Source: Paenibacillus sp. Marseille-Q4541 (GTDB taxonomy: Bacteria > Bacillota > Bacilli > Paenibacillales > Paenibacillaceae). From it: a stretch of 64,000 nucleotides of DNA. Numbering within the stretch: the stretch's first letter is position 1; each line of letters begins with the position of its first letter. The translations under genes were made by a program, and so were the position numbers. The notes below the pieces were generated by a model. The model ran no database searches, was not told the DNA's origin, and was given only the letters and a program-made list of their open reading frames with translations. Positions 38,491 through 48,071 of the stretch are shown here, in pieces. The DNA lies in NCBI RefSeq assembly GCF_018310695.1, contig NZ_JAGXCY010000008.1, positions 17,671 to 81,670 of the forward strand, read 5' to 3'.

Positions 38491-38519
38491 AGTATAAGGG
38501 AATCTACAGTTAATTTCAA
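38491..38519 (-). promoter_or_regulatory. Sigma-A promoter of the minus-strand micro unit
   Basis: On the minus strand TTGAAA, a 17-base spacer and TATACT. The expected start is near 38484, one or two bases before AGGAGGA. It is back to back with the MMPL gene promoter. Confidence 0.6.
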
Positions 38520-38528
38520 AAATAGATC

Positions 38529-38557
38529 TTGATAATTAACCTACCGGTATATATAAT
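38529..38557 (+). promoter_or_regulatory. Sigma-A promoter of the MMPL transporter gene
   Basis: TTGATA (38529-38534), 17-base spacer, TATAAT (38552-38557). The spacer contains the palindrome TACCGGTA, a possible operator. Only ten bases separate this -35 from the opposing one. Confidence 0.7.
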
Positions 38558-38621
38558 TTATTTTAATCATAAAATGACCCATGGTTCATTTCAATACATA
38601 AAAGGGATGTGAACGTAAACA

Positions 38622-40850
38622 ATGCATGAAACAGGACCTGATTACGGAAAGTGGGTTGCCGGTAAAAGAACCAAATGGATCACCGTCTTGGTGTGGGTTG
38701 TTCTGGCGATCGTACTAAACTTAACCTGGCCAGCTGTTGGAGGACAGGAAGATAATAATGCTCCCAATCTTAAGGAAAGTGAACCATCTGTCGTTGCTCA
38801 GATGGTGGCTGAACGTGAATTTCCGAATGACTCAGGTGTTCCGGCACTCATCGTATGGCATAAAGAGGCTGGGCTGAAGTCAGAGGACCTGATGAAGCTC
38901 CAGGAACTAACTCGTGAGCTTGAGGAACAGCCTGTACCGTACCAGACTGCAGTAATCCCTCTACATAAATTACCGCCACAGGCACTGACTGCTCAGCTAT
39001 CTGAAGATGGAAGCACACTGGTACTGCCTGTGTTCTTTGAAGAGGAGGCAGATACAGAAGAGCTTCAGCAAGGGCTTGCGAAGCTGGAGTCACAAGCAGT
39101 AACTCTATTTGGAGCGAATCCTTTTGATGCTGAATTGGGAAATGGGGAAGAGCTGAGTGCTCGTGTGACAGGACCTGTAGGTATCTCAATTGATGCCACA
39201 GGGTTATTCGAAGATGCCGATGTATCGCTTCTGATCGGGACTGTGATGCTTGTACTTATCTTTTTGCTACTGATTTACCGTTCACCTCTGCTTGCAGTCA
39301 TTCCTCTCGTTGCTGTTGGATTCGCTTATCTCGTAACGAGTCCAATCTTGGGCTATCTAGCCAAGCAGGGCGTAATTACAGTCGACTCACAGTCCATTGC
39401 GATCATGACCGTTCTGCTGTTTGGAGCAGGTACAGACTATTGTCTATTTCTAATTTCCAAGTTCCGTCAGCTCTTATGGCACGAAGCAGATAAACGTAAA
39501 GCTTTGTTTCAGGCCATTACAAGTTCATCTGGAGCGATAGCAATGAGTGGATTTACCGTTGTCATTTCTCTTTTTGCGCTTCTGCTTGCTGAATACGGTG
39601 CTTATGAACGATTTGCGGTACCTTTTAGCTTATCGATTCTCATTATGTTCATTGCGAGTCTCACCCTAGTTCCAGCTCTGCTGGCGATCTTCGGACGTGC
39701 GTCATTCTATCCGTTTGTTCCAAGAACTGCCGAAATGCAGGCTGAGCGTGCGCGCAAGAAAGGGAAACCTGAGCCCGCTCCGCGTAAGGAAAAAGAAAGC
39801 TGGATCGGTAGCCTCGTTACTAAGCGTCCTTGGACCATTATTGTAACGACAGTATTGCTGCTTGGCGTTCTCGCTTCCGTATCGTCACAGATCAAGTTTA
39901 CTTACGATCTGTTATCTTCTTTCCCTGAGGATGTTCCTTCTCGGGAAGGTTTTACGCTCATTGGAGAACAATTCTCGGAAGGACAACTTGCCCCTGTTCA
40001 AATCATGCTGGATGCGGAAGGTAAGGAAACAGATCTGAAAGCGCGCCTTGAGGCCTTAGATTATGTGAACATCGTTTCGGATCCAAAGGAAGGTGCAGAG
40101 AATTCGAACATTCTTGCTTATGATGTTCAGTTTGCGATGAATCCGTATTCCATGGAAGCGATGCAGCATATTCCGGATGTAAGGTCTGAAGCAGAAGCTT
40201 CCCTCCAAGAAGCAGGAGTTACTTCTCCAGAGAATAAAGTATGGATTAGTGGTCAAACCGCTACCCAATATGATACCGAAATCGCTGGTGAACATGATGC
40301 CAGACTGATTATTCCCGTTGTTATAGGGCTTATAAGTTTGCTGTTATTGCTATATCTCCGTTCGATCGTAGCGATGGTGTATCTGATGGCTACCGTTATT
40401 TTGTCGTATTTCTCGGCATTAGGTCTCGGTTGGCTCATTATTCACTACGGGCTTGGCGCAGAAGCAATCCAAGGGGCCATTCCTCTATATTCGTTTGTAT
40501 TCTTGGTTGCGCTGGGTGAGGATTATAATATCTTTATGATTTCGAGCATATGGCAAAAGAGCAAATCCATGCCTTTGAAACAAGCGATTAAAGAAGGAGT
40601 AGGGGAGACCAGTTCTGTTATTACATCTGCTGGACTAATCCTTGCCGGAACGTTTGCAGTACTTGCTACTTTACCGATTCAGGTGTTGGTTCAATTCGGT
40701 ATTATTACTGCTATCGGTGTCATGCTCGATACGTTTATAGTTAGACCTTTTCTTGTTCCTGCGATTACAGCAGTACTTGGGGAGGCCGCCTTTTGGCCAG
40801 GGAAAAGGAAGTTAGCTCGGGAAGGCAAGGCGGAGGAACTAAAATACTAA
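38622..40850 (+). CDS. MMPL family (RND-type) membrane transporter
   Basis: 742 residues with about 12 transmembrane helices in two halves and two large extracellular loops (about 45-195 and 430-560). The segment GAGTDYCLFLISKFRQLL and its repeat GEDYNIFMISSIWQKS carry the GxxxD(Y/F) motif of proton-driven MMPL proteins. The second half starts after a basic cytoplasmic linker. Probable exporter of lipids or hydrophobic compounds; substrate unknown. Single gene with its own promoter and terminator. Confidence 0.9.
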   Translation: MHETGPDYGKWVAGKRTKWITVLVWVVLAIVLNLTWPAVGGQEDNNAPNLKESEPSVVAQMVAEREFPNDSGVPALIVWHKEAGLKSEDLMKLQELTRELEEQPVPYQTAVIPLHKLPPQALTAQLSEDGSTLVLPVFFEEEADTEELQQGLAKLESQAVTLFGANPFDAELGNGEELSARVTGPVGISIDATGLFEDADVSLLIGTVMLVLIFLLLIYRSPLLAVIPLVAVGFAYLVTSPILGYLAKQGVITVDSQSIAIMTVLLFGAGTDYCLFLISKFRQLLWHEADKRKALFQAITSSSGAIAMSGFTVVISLFALLLAEYGAYERFAVPFSLSILIMFIASLTLVPALLAIFGRASFYPFVPRTAEMQAERARKKGKPEPAPRKEKESWIGSLVTKRPWTIIVTTVLLLGVLASVSSQIKFTYDLLSSFPEDVPSREGFTLIGEQFSEGQLAPVQIMLDAEGKETDLKARLEALDYVNIVSDPKEGAENSNILAYDVQFAMNPYSMEAMQHIPDVRSEAEASLQEAGVTSPENKVWISGQTATQYDTEIAGEHDARLIIPVVIGLISLLLLLYLRSIVAMVYLMATVILSYFSALGLGWLIIHYGLGAEAIQGAIPLYSFVFLVALGEDYNIFMISSIWQKSKSMPLKQAIKEGVGETSSVITSAGLILAGTFAVLATLPIQVLVQFGIITAIGVMLDTFIVRPFLVPAITAVLGEAAFWPGKRKLAREGKAEELKY

Positions 40851-40873
40851 TGTAAAAAATTTGATAATTAGGT

Positions 40874-40910
40874 GCGTGTTAGCAAAGATGGGATTGCTGA
40901 CACGCCTTTT
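40874..40910 (+). terminator. Terminator after the MMPL gene
   Basis: GCGTGTTAGCAA pairs with TTGCTGACACGC (one wobble) around an 8-base loop, then TTTTT. Confidence 0.85.
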
Positions 40911-41034
40911 TATTGTGTATCTGATTTTTCAAGAGAAGAATGGTTGCAATTGCTCTTTGGTAAGACTTAAGATGGATAGATATGAGCTAAGATTACACAC
41001 ATAATAGATCAGACAAGCAGGGGGATTCACACAC

Positions 41035-41985
41035 ATGACAAAGAGAAAAGTTTATTTTAATCATGATGGCGGAGTAGACGATCTGGTATCACTGTTTATG
41101 TTGCTGCAAATGGAAGATGTTGAAGTAACAGGTGTATCTGTCATTCCAGCAGATGGTTATCTGGAACCGGCAACGGATGCAAGCCGCAAAATCATTGATC
41201 GTTTCAGCACGTACACAGCAGAAGTGTCAAAATCGAATTCCCGTGGTAAAAACCCATTCCCTAGCGACTGGCGCATTCATTCATTCTTTGTTGATGCTCT
41301 GCCTGTACTGAATGAATCGGGAACGATGGAAGCTCCATTGTCGGATCTACCTGCACATAAACACCTGATTGAAACCGTACGCAAAACAGAAGAGAAAACG
41401 ATTCTTGTATTCACAGGACCCCTAACGGATCTGTCCCGAGCTCTCGAAGAAGCACCTGAGATTGAAGAGAAGATTGAGAAGCTGGTGTGGATGGGTGGAA
41501 CCTTTGAAAAAGGTAACGTTCAGGAGCCGGAACATGACGGAACGGCAGAATGGAATGTATACTGGGATCCAGAAGCGGCTCACCAAATTTGGCAGACCGG
41601 TATCGAAATTGATCTTGTTGCTCTTGAGAGTACAAACAAAGTACCACTTACGCCAGCAGTTCGTAACTTCTGGGCCAAAGAACGTCGTTACGAAGGTGTA
41701 GACTTCCTTGGTAATTGTTATGCCGGTGTACCTCCGCTTGTATACAGCGAGACCAATTCAACGTATTATCTGTGGGATGTACTCACAACGGCAGCTTTAG
41801 GACGGGAAGAGCTTGTGAAACGTAAAGTTGTACAATGCAGCGTCATCCCAGATGGTCCAAGCCAAGGTCGTACAATTTTAGATCCAGAAGGAAAATCTGT
41901 GAATCTCGTATATGATACGGATCCGGATGCATTTTTCTCCTATCTTGTAGAACTGGCGAAAAAAGCGGCACCAAAAAGATACTAG
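41035..41985 (+). CDS. Inosine/uridine-preferring nucleoside hydrolase family protein
   Basis: 316 residues. The N-terminal calcium-binding motif is NHDGGVDDLVSL, a variant of DxDxxxDD with Asn-His before the first visible Asp. Further family text is VFTGPLTDLSRAL, VWMGGTFEKGN and EWNVYWDPEAAH with the metal and substrate Asn-Val-x-x-Asp-Pro pattern. It hydrolyses ribonucleosides to base and ribose for salvage. The changed first motif may alter specificity. RBS AGGGGG. Confidence 0.87.
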   Translation: MTKRKVYFNHDGGVDDLVSLFMLLQMEDVEVTGVSVIPADGYLEPATDASRKIIDRFSTYTAEVSKSNSRGKNPFPSDWRIHSFFVDALPVLNESGTMEAPLSDLPAHKHLIETVRKTEEKTILVFTGPLTDLSRALEEAPEIEEKIEKLVWMGGTFEKGNVQEPEHDGTAEWNVYWDPEAAHQIWQTGIEIDLVALESTNKVPLTPAVRNFWAKERRYEGVDFLGNCYAGVPPLVYSETNSTYYLWDVLTTAALGREELVKRKVVQCSVIPDGPSQGRTILDPEGKSVNLVYDTDPDAFFSYLVELAKKAAPKRY

Positions 41986-42041
41986 GCTTAACCTATAGAA
42001 GCAAGGGAATCAAAATAAAGTAACGATCCCTTTTCACCATT

Positions 42042-42102
42042 AACCACTGCCGTTCATTTAAGCTGCTGCTGAGCGCTTAGAAGAAGGCAGTGGTTTGTTT
42101 TT
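42042..42102 (+). terminator. Structured terminator
   Basis: AACCACTGCC (42042-42051) pairs with GGCAGTGGTT (42086-42095), enclosing a second hairpin AAGC-T-GCT/AGC-G-CTT, followed by a T-rich run. It ends the nucleoside hydrolase transcript. Confidence 0.75.
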
Positions 42103-42138
42103 ATAGAGCGCTAAGCAAGGAAGAAGGGGAACCAAAAG

Positions 42139-42861
42139 ATGAATGACAAGCTCGTCCTATGTATTCCAGGACAGTGGAAAGATGAAGAGAAACTGGTACG
42201 AAAACTGACGAGGAAGAGCCGCGGGGAATATGCGATTACTGGGGGGTTATTGCTTGATACCAAGCGGAACCGAGCTTTTGAAATCCAGATAGAAGAACAT
42301 GATCCACAACTGACAGAGGCTTTTTACTATGCTTCCAAAGGTGATTTTTCAGATAAGACTAGTCAAAAGGTCGAAAAGCATACGAAGGTAATTTATTTGT
42401 CGGGTTACATGGGATCCCCTGAATCGGTTCAGCGCATCATTGCTCCTGTACAAACGCTGCTTGAAGCAGGCGGAATTGCAGTCAAAATTGAGAATTCAGG
42501 CAAAGCGTTTACTCCAGAGGAATGGAATGCCATCGGTGAGGAAGCTAGACTGGATCAGTTACTGAATACGATGATCAGCTATATGCAAGATGAACATTAT
42601 TTTTACTCCTGTGGTATGCATATGTTTGGGCTACCTGATGTAGCGCTGAGCAAAGAGACAGATCCAGATGCCTCTATGCAAGTGATGTCTCAGTTTCTAT
42701 ATCGTATAATGAATGCAGGCGAAGGAACGGAAGAAAAGCAGGATGAGTTCAAATTGTATGGAGCCACTTACCTTTATAATCATCAAGAAGGCTTCTTCCA
42801 TGAGGAAAATTCTTTTTTGAGCAATCCAAATGGTATTTATGTGTTAAACGAGGAGCAGTAG
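42139..42861 (+). CDS. DUF4261 domain-containing protein
   Basis: 240 residues, no signal peptide or clear membrane segment. The start LVLCIPGQWKDEE and the C-terminal FYSCGMHMFGLPDVAL block match my memory of DUF4261 proteins, which have no established function. RBS GAAGGGG region just before the ATG. It ends ten bases before the HAD gene, so the two are probably co-transcribed. Confidence 0.72.
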   Translation: MNDKLVLCIPGQWKDEEKLVRKLTRKSRGEYAITGGLLLDTKRNRAFEIQIEEHDPQLTEAFYYASKGDFSDKTSQKVEKHTKVIYLSGYMGSPESVQRIIAPVQTLLEAGGIAVKIENSGKAFTPEEWNAIGEEARLDQLLNTMISYMQDEHYFYSCGMHMFGLPDVALSKETDPDASMQVMSQFLYRIMNAGEGTEEKQDEFKLYGATYLYNHQEGFFHEENSFLSNPNGIYVLNEEQ

Positions 42862-42871
42862 GAGGAGGACA

Positions 42872-43609
42872 ATGTTGACCGAAACCGTACAAAAAGCCGT
42901 TTTTTTTGATGTCGATGATACACTTTATGATCATTTAGCTCCTCTTCGTAAAGCCCTTCAGGATGTGCTTTCTCTACCAGAGGATATGCCTTATGGCGAA
43001 ATCTATCATCGTTTTCGGTACTACAGCGATCTGTTGTCGGAAGAGAAGAATCTGTCTGCGGTTCCGGAAGATGCAGCACTCGCTGATATGCGAAGACGGC
43101 GCTTTATGCTTGCTTTGGCGGAGTTTGGTGTATTCATCACTGAAAATGAAGCTGAAGCAGCTCAGGCTGCCTATGTGAACAGTCAGTTTCTGATTCAGCC
43201 TTTTCCAGGGGCAATGGATCTGATGGAGAATTTGACTCGTTTAGGAGTAAAGGTAGGGTTAATTACTAACGGACCAGAGGAGCATCAGCAGAAAAAGCTA
43301 GAGGCATTGCAGGTGGAGCGATATATTCCTAAACATCATATTTTTGTTTCTGGCGGAGTGGGCTACGCGAAACCAGATGTGAGGCTTTTTGAGCACGCAA
43401 ATAAGATAACAGGAACAACACCTGAGCATAGCTATTATGTTGGAGATTCGTGGAGGAATGATGTTGTGGGTGCAATTGATGCGGGGTGGACGGTGCTGTG
43501 GTTTAATCACCGTGACGCTCTTCCAGAGTCAGACCATACGCCTCATTTCACCGTACATAACTATGATGAGATAGCAGAGAGACTGCTTCTGGCGAGTCAG
43601 TATGCATAG
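42872..43609 (+). CDS. HAD superfamily hydrolase
   Basis: 245 residues. Motif I is FFDVDDTLYD (about 11-20), motif II LITNGPEE, motif III lysine in GYAKPDVRLF and motif IV GDSWRNDVVGA. The cap domain between motifs I and II is helical (C1 type). Likely a phosphatase of a small phosphorylated metabolite such as a nucleotide or sugar phosphate. RBS AGGAGGAGG. Forms a pair with the DUF4261 gene. Confidence 0.9.
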   Translation: MLTETVQKAVFFDVDDTLYDHLAPLRKALQDVLSLPEDMPYGEIYHRFRYYSDLLSEEKNLSAVPEDAALADMRRRRFMLALAEFGVFITENEAEAAQAAYVNSQFLIQPFPGAMDLMENLTRLGVKVGLITNGPEEHQQKKLEALQVERYIPKHHIFVSGGVGYAKPDVRLFEHANKITGTTPEHSYYVGDSWRNDVVGAIDAGWTVLWFNHRDALPESDHTPHFTVHNYDEIAERLLLASQYA

Positions 43610-43627
43610 CTATAACAGGAGTTTATA

Positions 43628-43677
43628 ACATGGAAGAGATATCAGATTGTATCCTGATATCTCTTCCATGTTTTTTT
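43628..43677 (+). terminator. Strong terminator after the HAD gene
   Basis: A perfect 18-bp stem (43628-43645 with 43654-43671) around an 8-base loop, then seven T residues. The rest of the gap to 43913 holds the dps promoter region and no gene I can support. Confidence 0.92.
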
Positions 43678-43772
43678 ATGCTCAAACGGGGCATTCTATC
43701 CTTGTCGATGAGAGAGCAGTTGCTCTTTTTCCTGTTCATGAAATCTTCATTTATCAAACGAGGAAATAAAGC

Positions 43773-43826
43773 TTCACTTTTTAGAAATACATGCTATAAT
43801 GATATTAGGATTTAGATTAAGTCTAA
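43773..43826 (+). promoter_or_regulatory. dps promoter with palindromic (PerR-like) operator
   Basis: TTCACT (43773-43778), 16-base spacer and TATAAT (43795-43800). Just downstream lies TTAGATT-A-AGTCTAA (43812-43826), a 7-1-7 near-palindrome matching the PerR box TTATAAT-N-ATTATAA at five of seven positions per half. Peroxide control of dps is known in Bacillus; here it is inferred. Confidence 0.55.
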
Positions 43827-43913
43827 ATTAAAAAAAGATTTAAAAGTCTATAACAAACATCACAATAACCGCTATTTATCAATTACATCTAAATAATAAA
43901 GGAGATCTGAAAA

Positions 43914-44390
43914 ATGACGACTCAAACGAATCAAGCCAATCAAACGCAAGGTGTTCAAAAATTACATGATGCATTAAATCGACAAATTTCCGGATGGTCT
44001 GTACTGTACACCAAACTTCATAACTTCCATTGGTATGTGAAAGGTACGCATTTCTTCAGTCTGCATGAGAAGTTCGAAGAACTTTACAATGAAGTAACGG
44101 AGCAGATGGACGTTGTAGCAGAACGCTTACTTGCTATTGGTGGCCACCCAGTTGCTACGCTCAAAGAGCACCTAAACCTTTCTCCAATTCAAGAAGCGAC
44201 GGATGGTAAATCTGCAGAACAAATGGTACAGGCACTTGTTGAAGACTTCACAACAATGGTGGAAGTACTCGAAGAAGGAAAAGAAGCTGCGGAAGAACTC
44301 GGCGATGACAGTACTGCTGATATTATGATTGGTAATCAAGAAGCGCTTCAAAAACACATTTGGATGTTTAATGCTTTTCTTGGTAAATAA
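43914..44390 (+). CDS. dps: Dps family ferritin-like DNA-protection protein
   Basis: 158 residues, the usual Dps length. The dinuclear iron site at the subunit interface is visible: His in LHNFHWYVKG, then HEKFEELYNE with Asp/Glu ligands. Dps forms dodecamers that oxidise and store iron with hydrogen peroxide, limiting hydroxyl radical damage. RBS AAAGGAG. It lies directly upstream of the NO synthase gene, with a possible separate promoter between them. Confidence 0.94.
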   Translation: MTTQTNQANQTQGVQKLHDALNRQISGWSVLYTKLHNFHWYVKGTHFFSLHEKFEELYNEVTEQMDVVAERLLAIGGHPVATLKEHLNLSPIQEATDGKSAEQMVQALVEDFTTMVEVLEEGKEAAEELGDDSTADIMIGNQEALQKHIWMFNAFLGK

Positions 44391-44464
44391 GTAACCGAAA
44401 ACAGGTGTGGTGAATATAAGGTGAACATCTGTCCGAAATGATGGTTTTGTATGACGTGTAACCG

Positions 44465-44482
44465 TATAATGGAACTATTCCA
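44465..44482 (+). promoter_or_regulatory. Possible nos promoter element with inverted repeat
   Basis: TATAAT (44465-44470) overlaps the start of TGGAA-CTA-TTCCA (44470-44482), a perfect 5-3-5 inverted repeat. A convincing -35 box was not found. TATGACGT occurs twice in this gap, near 44449 and 44518. It may bind a regulator of the NO synthase gene. Confidence 0.4.
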
Positions 44483-44549
44483 TAAGTCATGCTTTGATTA
44501 AGAAAGTGATTCTCTGGTATGACGTCTAGACATGAGGAGATTATCCGGT

Positions 44550-45731
44550 ATGACCAATACAACCGAAATTTGGGAAGAAGCTAAAACATTTATATATACC
44601 TGCTATGAGGAGCTGGGTCTTCGCCGTGAAGCGGCAGAAGCTCGGCTTCTTGACGTTCGGCAGCAGATTGATCAATCGGGAACGTATGAGCATACGGTAC
44701 AGGAGCTGGAGTATGGCATTAAGCTGGCTTGGCGCAACAGTAACAGATGCATAGGAAGATTGTTCTGGCAGTCTATACGACTAGTAGATGCCAGGGATGC
44801 AACAACTGCTGAAGAAGTTGCACATTATTTAATTCAGCATATTCGTGCTGCTACAAACAACGGGAAAGTTATTCCGATGCTTACTTTGTTTGCACCGTCG
44901 AATTCAGAAGGACAAGATCCGGTCCGCATCTGGAACCATCAACTGATTCGTTATGCTGGGTATGAAAAAGGAACGGGTATTGTTGGCGATCCAGCCTCCG
45001 TTTCTTTTACAAAACAGGTAATGAAACTGGGATGGAAGGGGAAAGGCTCTGCGTATGATGTACTTCCACTCGTTATTGAAATGGCAGGACAAGCACCGGT
45101 ATACGTTCCGATTCCTGAAGAATTGGTAATGGAAGTAGCAATTGAACATCCTGAATATTCTGCCATGAGAGAACTCGGAATGAAATGGTATGCAGTGCCT
45201 ATGATTTCTGACATGAAACTTGAAATTGGCGGTATTGTGTATCCTGCAGCTCCTTTTAATGGGTGGTACATGGGTACGGAGATTGGGGCAAGAAATCTTG
45301 CCGATACATTTCGATATAACATGCTTCCTGAGGTGGCACGGGTCATGCAGCTGGATACGAGAAGTGAAGCGAGCTTGTGGAGAGATAAGGCGCTGGTGGA
45401 ACTAAACGTAGCTGTTCTTCATTCCTTCCGTAAGCATGGGGTCAGCATCGTCGATCACCACACAGCAGCGAACCAGCTTGCCAGATTTGAGGAGAGAGAA
45501 GCAGAAGCAGGACGGGAGGTGACCGGAAATTGGACCTGGCTCATTCCTCCGTTGTCGCCGGCGACAACGCATATTTTTCACAAACCTTATCATAACAAAG
45601 TGAACAAGCCGAATTTCTTTCATCAGAAAGCCCCTTATACAGAAGACTCTGAAATTGAAGCTATGAACGGAGCTCATGAAGAGGAGAAAGAAGCAGCCCC
45701 CGTTGCAGGCAAATGTCCTTTTCATAGCTAA
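44550..45731 (+). CDS. nos: Bacterial nitric oxide synthase, oxygenase domain
   Basis: About 393 residues. Only the oxygenase domain is present, as usual for bacterial NOS; the reductase must come from general flavoproteins. The haem-thiolate Cys67 lies in AWRNSNRCIGRLFW. The substrate Glu lies in NGWYMGTEIGARN, and the pterin-side text TWLIPPLSPATTHIFHK is conserved. It makes NO from arginine, which in Bacillus protects against oxidative stress and antibiotics. The ATG at 44550 with AGGAG upstream is preferred to 44532. The C terminus carries an extra acidic tail ending KCPFHS. Confidence 0.96.
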   Translation: MTNTTEIWEEAKTFIYTCYEELGLRREAAEARLLDVRQQIDQSGTYEHTVQELEYGIKLAWRNSNRCIGRLFWQSIRLVDARDATTAEEVAHYLIQHIRAATNNGKVIPMLTLFAPSNSEGQDPVRIWNHQLIRYAGYEKGTGIVGDPASVSFTKQVMKLGWKGKGSAYDVLPLVIEMAGQAPVYVPIPEELVMEVAIEHPEYSAMRELGMKWYAVPMISDMKLEIGGIVYPAAPFNGWYMGTEIGARNLADTFRYNMLPEVARVMQLDTRSEASLWRDKALVELNVAVLHSFRKHGVSIVDHHTAANQLARFEEREAEAGREVTGNWTWLIPPLSPATTHIFHKPYHNKVNKPNFFHQKAPYTEDSEIEAMNGAHEEEKEAAPVAGKCPFHS

Positions 45732-45799
45732 ATTGATGATTTGGGAGTCCATTGTACCTTCAAGCGTCCGATGAAATGTTACAATAGGGCAGAGATATG

Positions 45800-45840
45800 A
45801 GCATCTCCGAGGTTCAAGGAACCCGCAGAGATGCTTTTTT
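45800..45840 (+). terminator. Terminator after nos
   Basis: AGCATCTC pairs with GAGATGCT, with an inner GGTTC/ACC stem, followed by six T residues. Confidence 0.85.
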
Positions 45841-45864
45841 GCTGAGTAGAAGAAATGGATTCAA

Positions 45865-45914
45865 AAATAGACAAATCCGTCTATTTTATACCGTTTTTTA
45901 GGTGAGTTAACTCA
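45865..45914. promoter_or_regulatory. Palindromes upstream of the pot operon
   Basis: AAATAGAC-AAATCC-GTCTATTT (45865-45886, perfect 8-6-8) and TGAGTTAACTCA (45903-45914, perfect 12-base palindrome) lie in the 374-base gap before potA. One or both may be operators for a polyamine-responsive regulator. No gene is seen in the gap. Confidence 0.4.
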
Positions 45915-46105
45915 ATTTTTGCAAAATGATGGGATAAAATATCGAAGAAAGAAGTAAACTTCATAGAATGATGAAAAAATGGGTTGCGCAATCAGATGAT
46001 TTCTATATAATAAGTTGCGACGTGTGCCCGAACGGATATGCAGTAACATGCTCAATTAACTAGTAGGCGCAAGGTAATCCTCGAAAAAGGAGGTTTTTCT
46101 ATTAT

Positions 46106-47260
46106 ATGAATAACCAAGATTCCATTATTCGGTTTGAAAGTGTGACGAAACGCTATGATCACGATGAGCCAATCCTCAAATCGGTCAGCTTTGAAATCGA
46201 GCGTGGCAAGTTTTATACACTGCTGGGTCCGTCTGGATGCGGCAAAACAACGATCCTTCGGCTGATTGCAGGCTTTACGGAGCCTTCCGAAGGAAATATT
46301 TATTTTAACGGCAAAATTATTAACCGCGTCCCTGCGCATGAACGTCAGGTAAACACGGTGTTTCAAGATTATGCACTATTTCCACATCTGAATGTATTTG
46401 AGAACGTGGCATTTGGTCTGCGGATCAAAAAGATGAAGAACGCACAGATCAAAGAGAAAGTCGAAGATGCACTTCGTTTTGTCAATCTAGCCGGGTATGG
46501 AAACCGGGAAATTACAGAGATGTCCGGTGGACAGCGTCAACGGGTAGCGATTGCCCGGGCAATCGTTAATGAGCCGGAAATCATTTTGCTGGACGAGCCT
46601 TTATCTGCCCTAGACCTCAAACTTCGTACTGAAATGCAGTATGAGCTTCGAGAACTTCAGCAGCGTCTGGGTATTACTTTTATTTTTGTAACGCATGATC
46701 AAGAAGAAGCACTTGCTATGTCTGATGAGATCTTTGTACTGAATGAGGGTGTTATTCAGCAAAGCGGAACGCCGCTTGATATTTATGATGAGCCAATCAA
46801 CCGCTTCGTGGCTGATTTTATCGGAGAATCGAATATTGTAGCGGGTAAGATGAAGGAAGATTTCTTAGTCGAATTTGCTGGTAAAACGCATGAGTGTGTT
46901 GACCAAGGACTTCGTTCAGATGAACCGATTGAGATCGTGATTCGGCCCGAAGATCTGGAGATTACTACACCAGAACGCGGGAAACTACAGGTACGTGTGG
47001 ACTCCCAATTGTTCCGCGGTGTGCATTATGAGATTTCAAGCTACGATGATATGGGCAACGAGTGGCTTGTACACTCCACGAAACGTGCAACGGTAGGCGA
47101 ACGAATCGGTCTTCATTTTGACCCGGAAGCAATTCACGTAATGCGCTTTGGTGAGACAGAAGAGGAATTTGACAAACGTCTGGAATCCTATGAATCCCAT
47201 CATGAGGATGCGGAAGAGATCGCGGAGGTTCAGGTTCGAGGGTTAAATCATGAATCGTAG
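46106..47260 (+). CDS. potA: Spermidine/putrescine ABC transporter ATPase
   Basis: 384 residues. Walker [10 protein letters not shown], signature [15 protein letters not shown], Walker [13 protein letters not shown] and a switch histidine in VTHDQEEA, then a C-terminal TOBE domain (about 280-360). It energises polyamine import. RBS AAAGGAGG. Its end overlaps potB by 11 nt, beginning a tightly overlapping potABCD operon. Confidence 0.95.
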   Translation: MNNQDSIIRFESVTKRYDHDEPILKSVSFEIERGKFYTLLGPSGCGKTTILRLIAGFTEPSEGNIYFNGKIINRVPAHERQVNTVFQDYALFPHLNVFENVAFGLRIKKMKNAQIKEKVEDALRFVNLAGYGNREITEMSGGQRQRVAIARAIVNEPEIILLDEPLSALDLKLRTEMQYELRELQQRLGITFIFVTHDQEEALAMSDEIFVLNEGVIQQSGTPLDIYDEPINRFVADFIGESNIVAGKMKEDFLVEFAGKTHECVDQGLRSDEPIEIVIRPEDLEITTPERGKLQVRVDSQLFRGVHYEISSYDDMGNEWLVHSTKRATVGERIGLHFDPEAIHVMRFGETEEEFDKRLESYESHHEDAEEIAEVQVRGLNHES

Positions 47261-48071
47261 TATGGGGTCCCGCAACTTTTATCTGATTCCCTACATGCTG
47301 TGGATCTTGCTCTTCGTCGTTGCTCCGATTCTACTGATTGTATACTACTCCTTCTTCAATGTAGAAGGTCAGTTTACGTTTGAAAATTATGTGAAATTCT
47401 TTACGCCTGTCTATCTAAAAATGACGCTCAGCTCGTTCTGGTACGCACTGCTTATTACGGTGTTTGCACTGCTCATTTCGTATCCGACGGCTTATTTGCT
47501 GACACGGACGAAACATAAACAGTTGTGGCTGCTGCTGGTTATTTTGCCAAGTTGGATTAATCTTTTGCTTAAAGCTTACGCCTTCATTGGTTTATTTGGC
47601 ACGTATGGATTCGCTAATGCGATACTGGAGACGATAGGGATCGGTACCCAGCAAATTCTGTTTACGGATTTCAGTTTTGTGTTAGTCTCCGTATATATCT
47701 TCATCCCGTTTATGATCTTGCCGATCTTTAACGCACTTGAAGAACTAAATCCGTCACTTGTCTATGCAGCTCGTGATCTTGGGGCATCCTCATGGACGAC
47801 ATTCCGGCGTGTTATTTTTCCGCTGACATTAAGCGGGGTACGCTCTGGTATTCAGGCTGTATTTATTCCGGCTTTGTCTCTGTTTATGATTACAAGACTG
47901 ATTGCCGGAAACCGGGTTATTACGCTTGGTACAGCAATTGAACAACATTTTTTAGTTACACAAGATTGGGGAATGGGAGCGACCATTGCCGTCTTCCTTA
48001 TTATTATTATGATCGCCATTATGTTTATTAGTGGACGTGGAAAGCGGGGTGTACCTCATGGGAAGAAATAG
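47250..48071 (+). CDS. potB: Spermidine/putrescine ABC transporter permease
   Basis: 273 residues, about six transmembrane helices. The EAA-type loop is [22 protein letters not shown], followed by the PotB-typical helix region. The ATG at 47250 has CGAGGG upstream. It overlaps both neighbours (11 nt with potA, 14 nt with potC). Forms the membrane channel with PotC. Confidence 0.94.
   Translation: MNRSMGSRNFYLIPYMLWILLFVVAPILLIVYYSFFNVEGQFTFENYVKFFTPVYLKMTLSSFWYALLITVFALLISYPTAYLLTRTKHKQLWLLLVILPSWINLLLKAYAFIGLFGTYGFANAILETIGIGTQQILFTDFSFVLVSVYIFIPFMILPIFNALEELNPSLVYAARDLGASSWTTFRRVIFPLTLSGVRSGIQAVFIPALSLFMITRLIAGNRVITLGTAIEQHFLVTQDWGMGATIAVFLIIIMIAIMFISGRGKRGVPHGKK

Noticed and set aside
43630..43815. 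61-codon ORF after the HAD gene
   Set aside because: Its start lies inside a perfect terminator hairpin and it has no proper SD; it covers the dps promoter.
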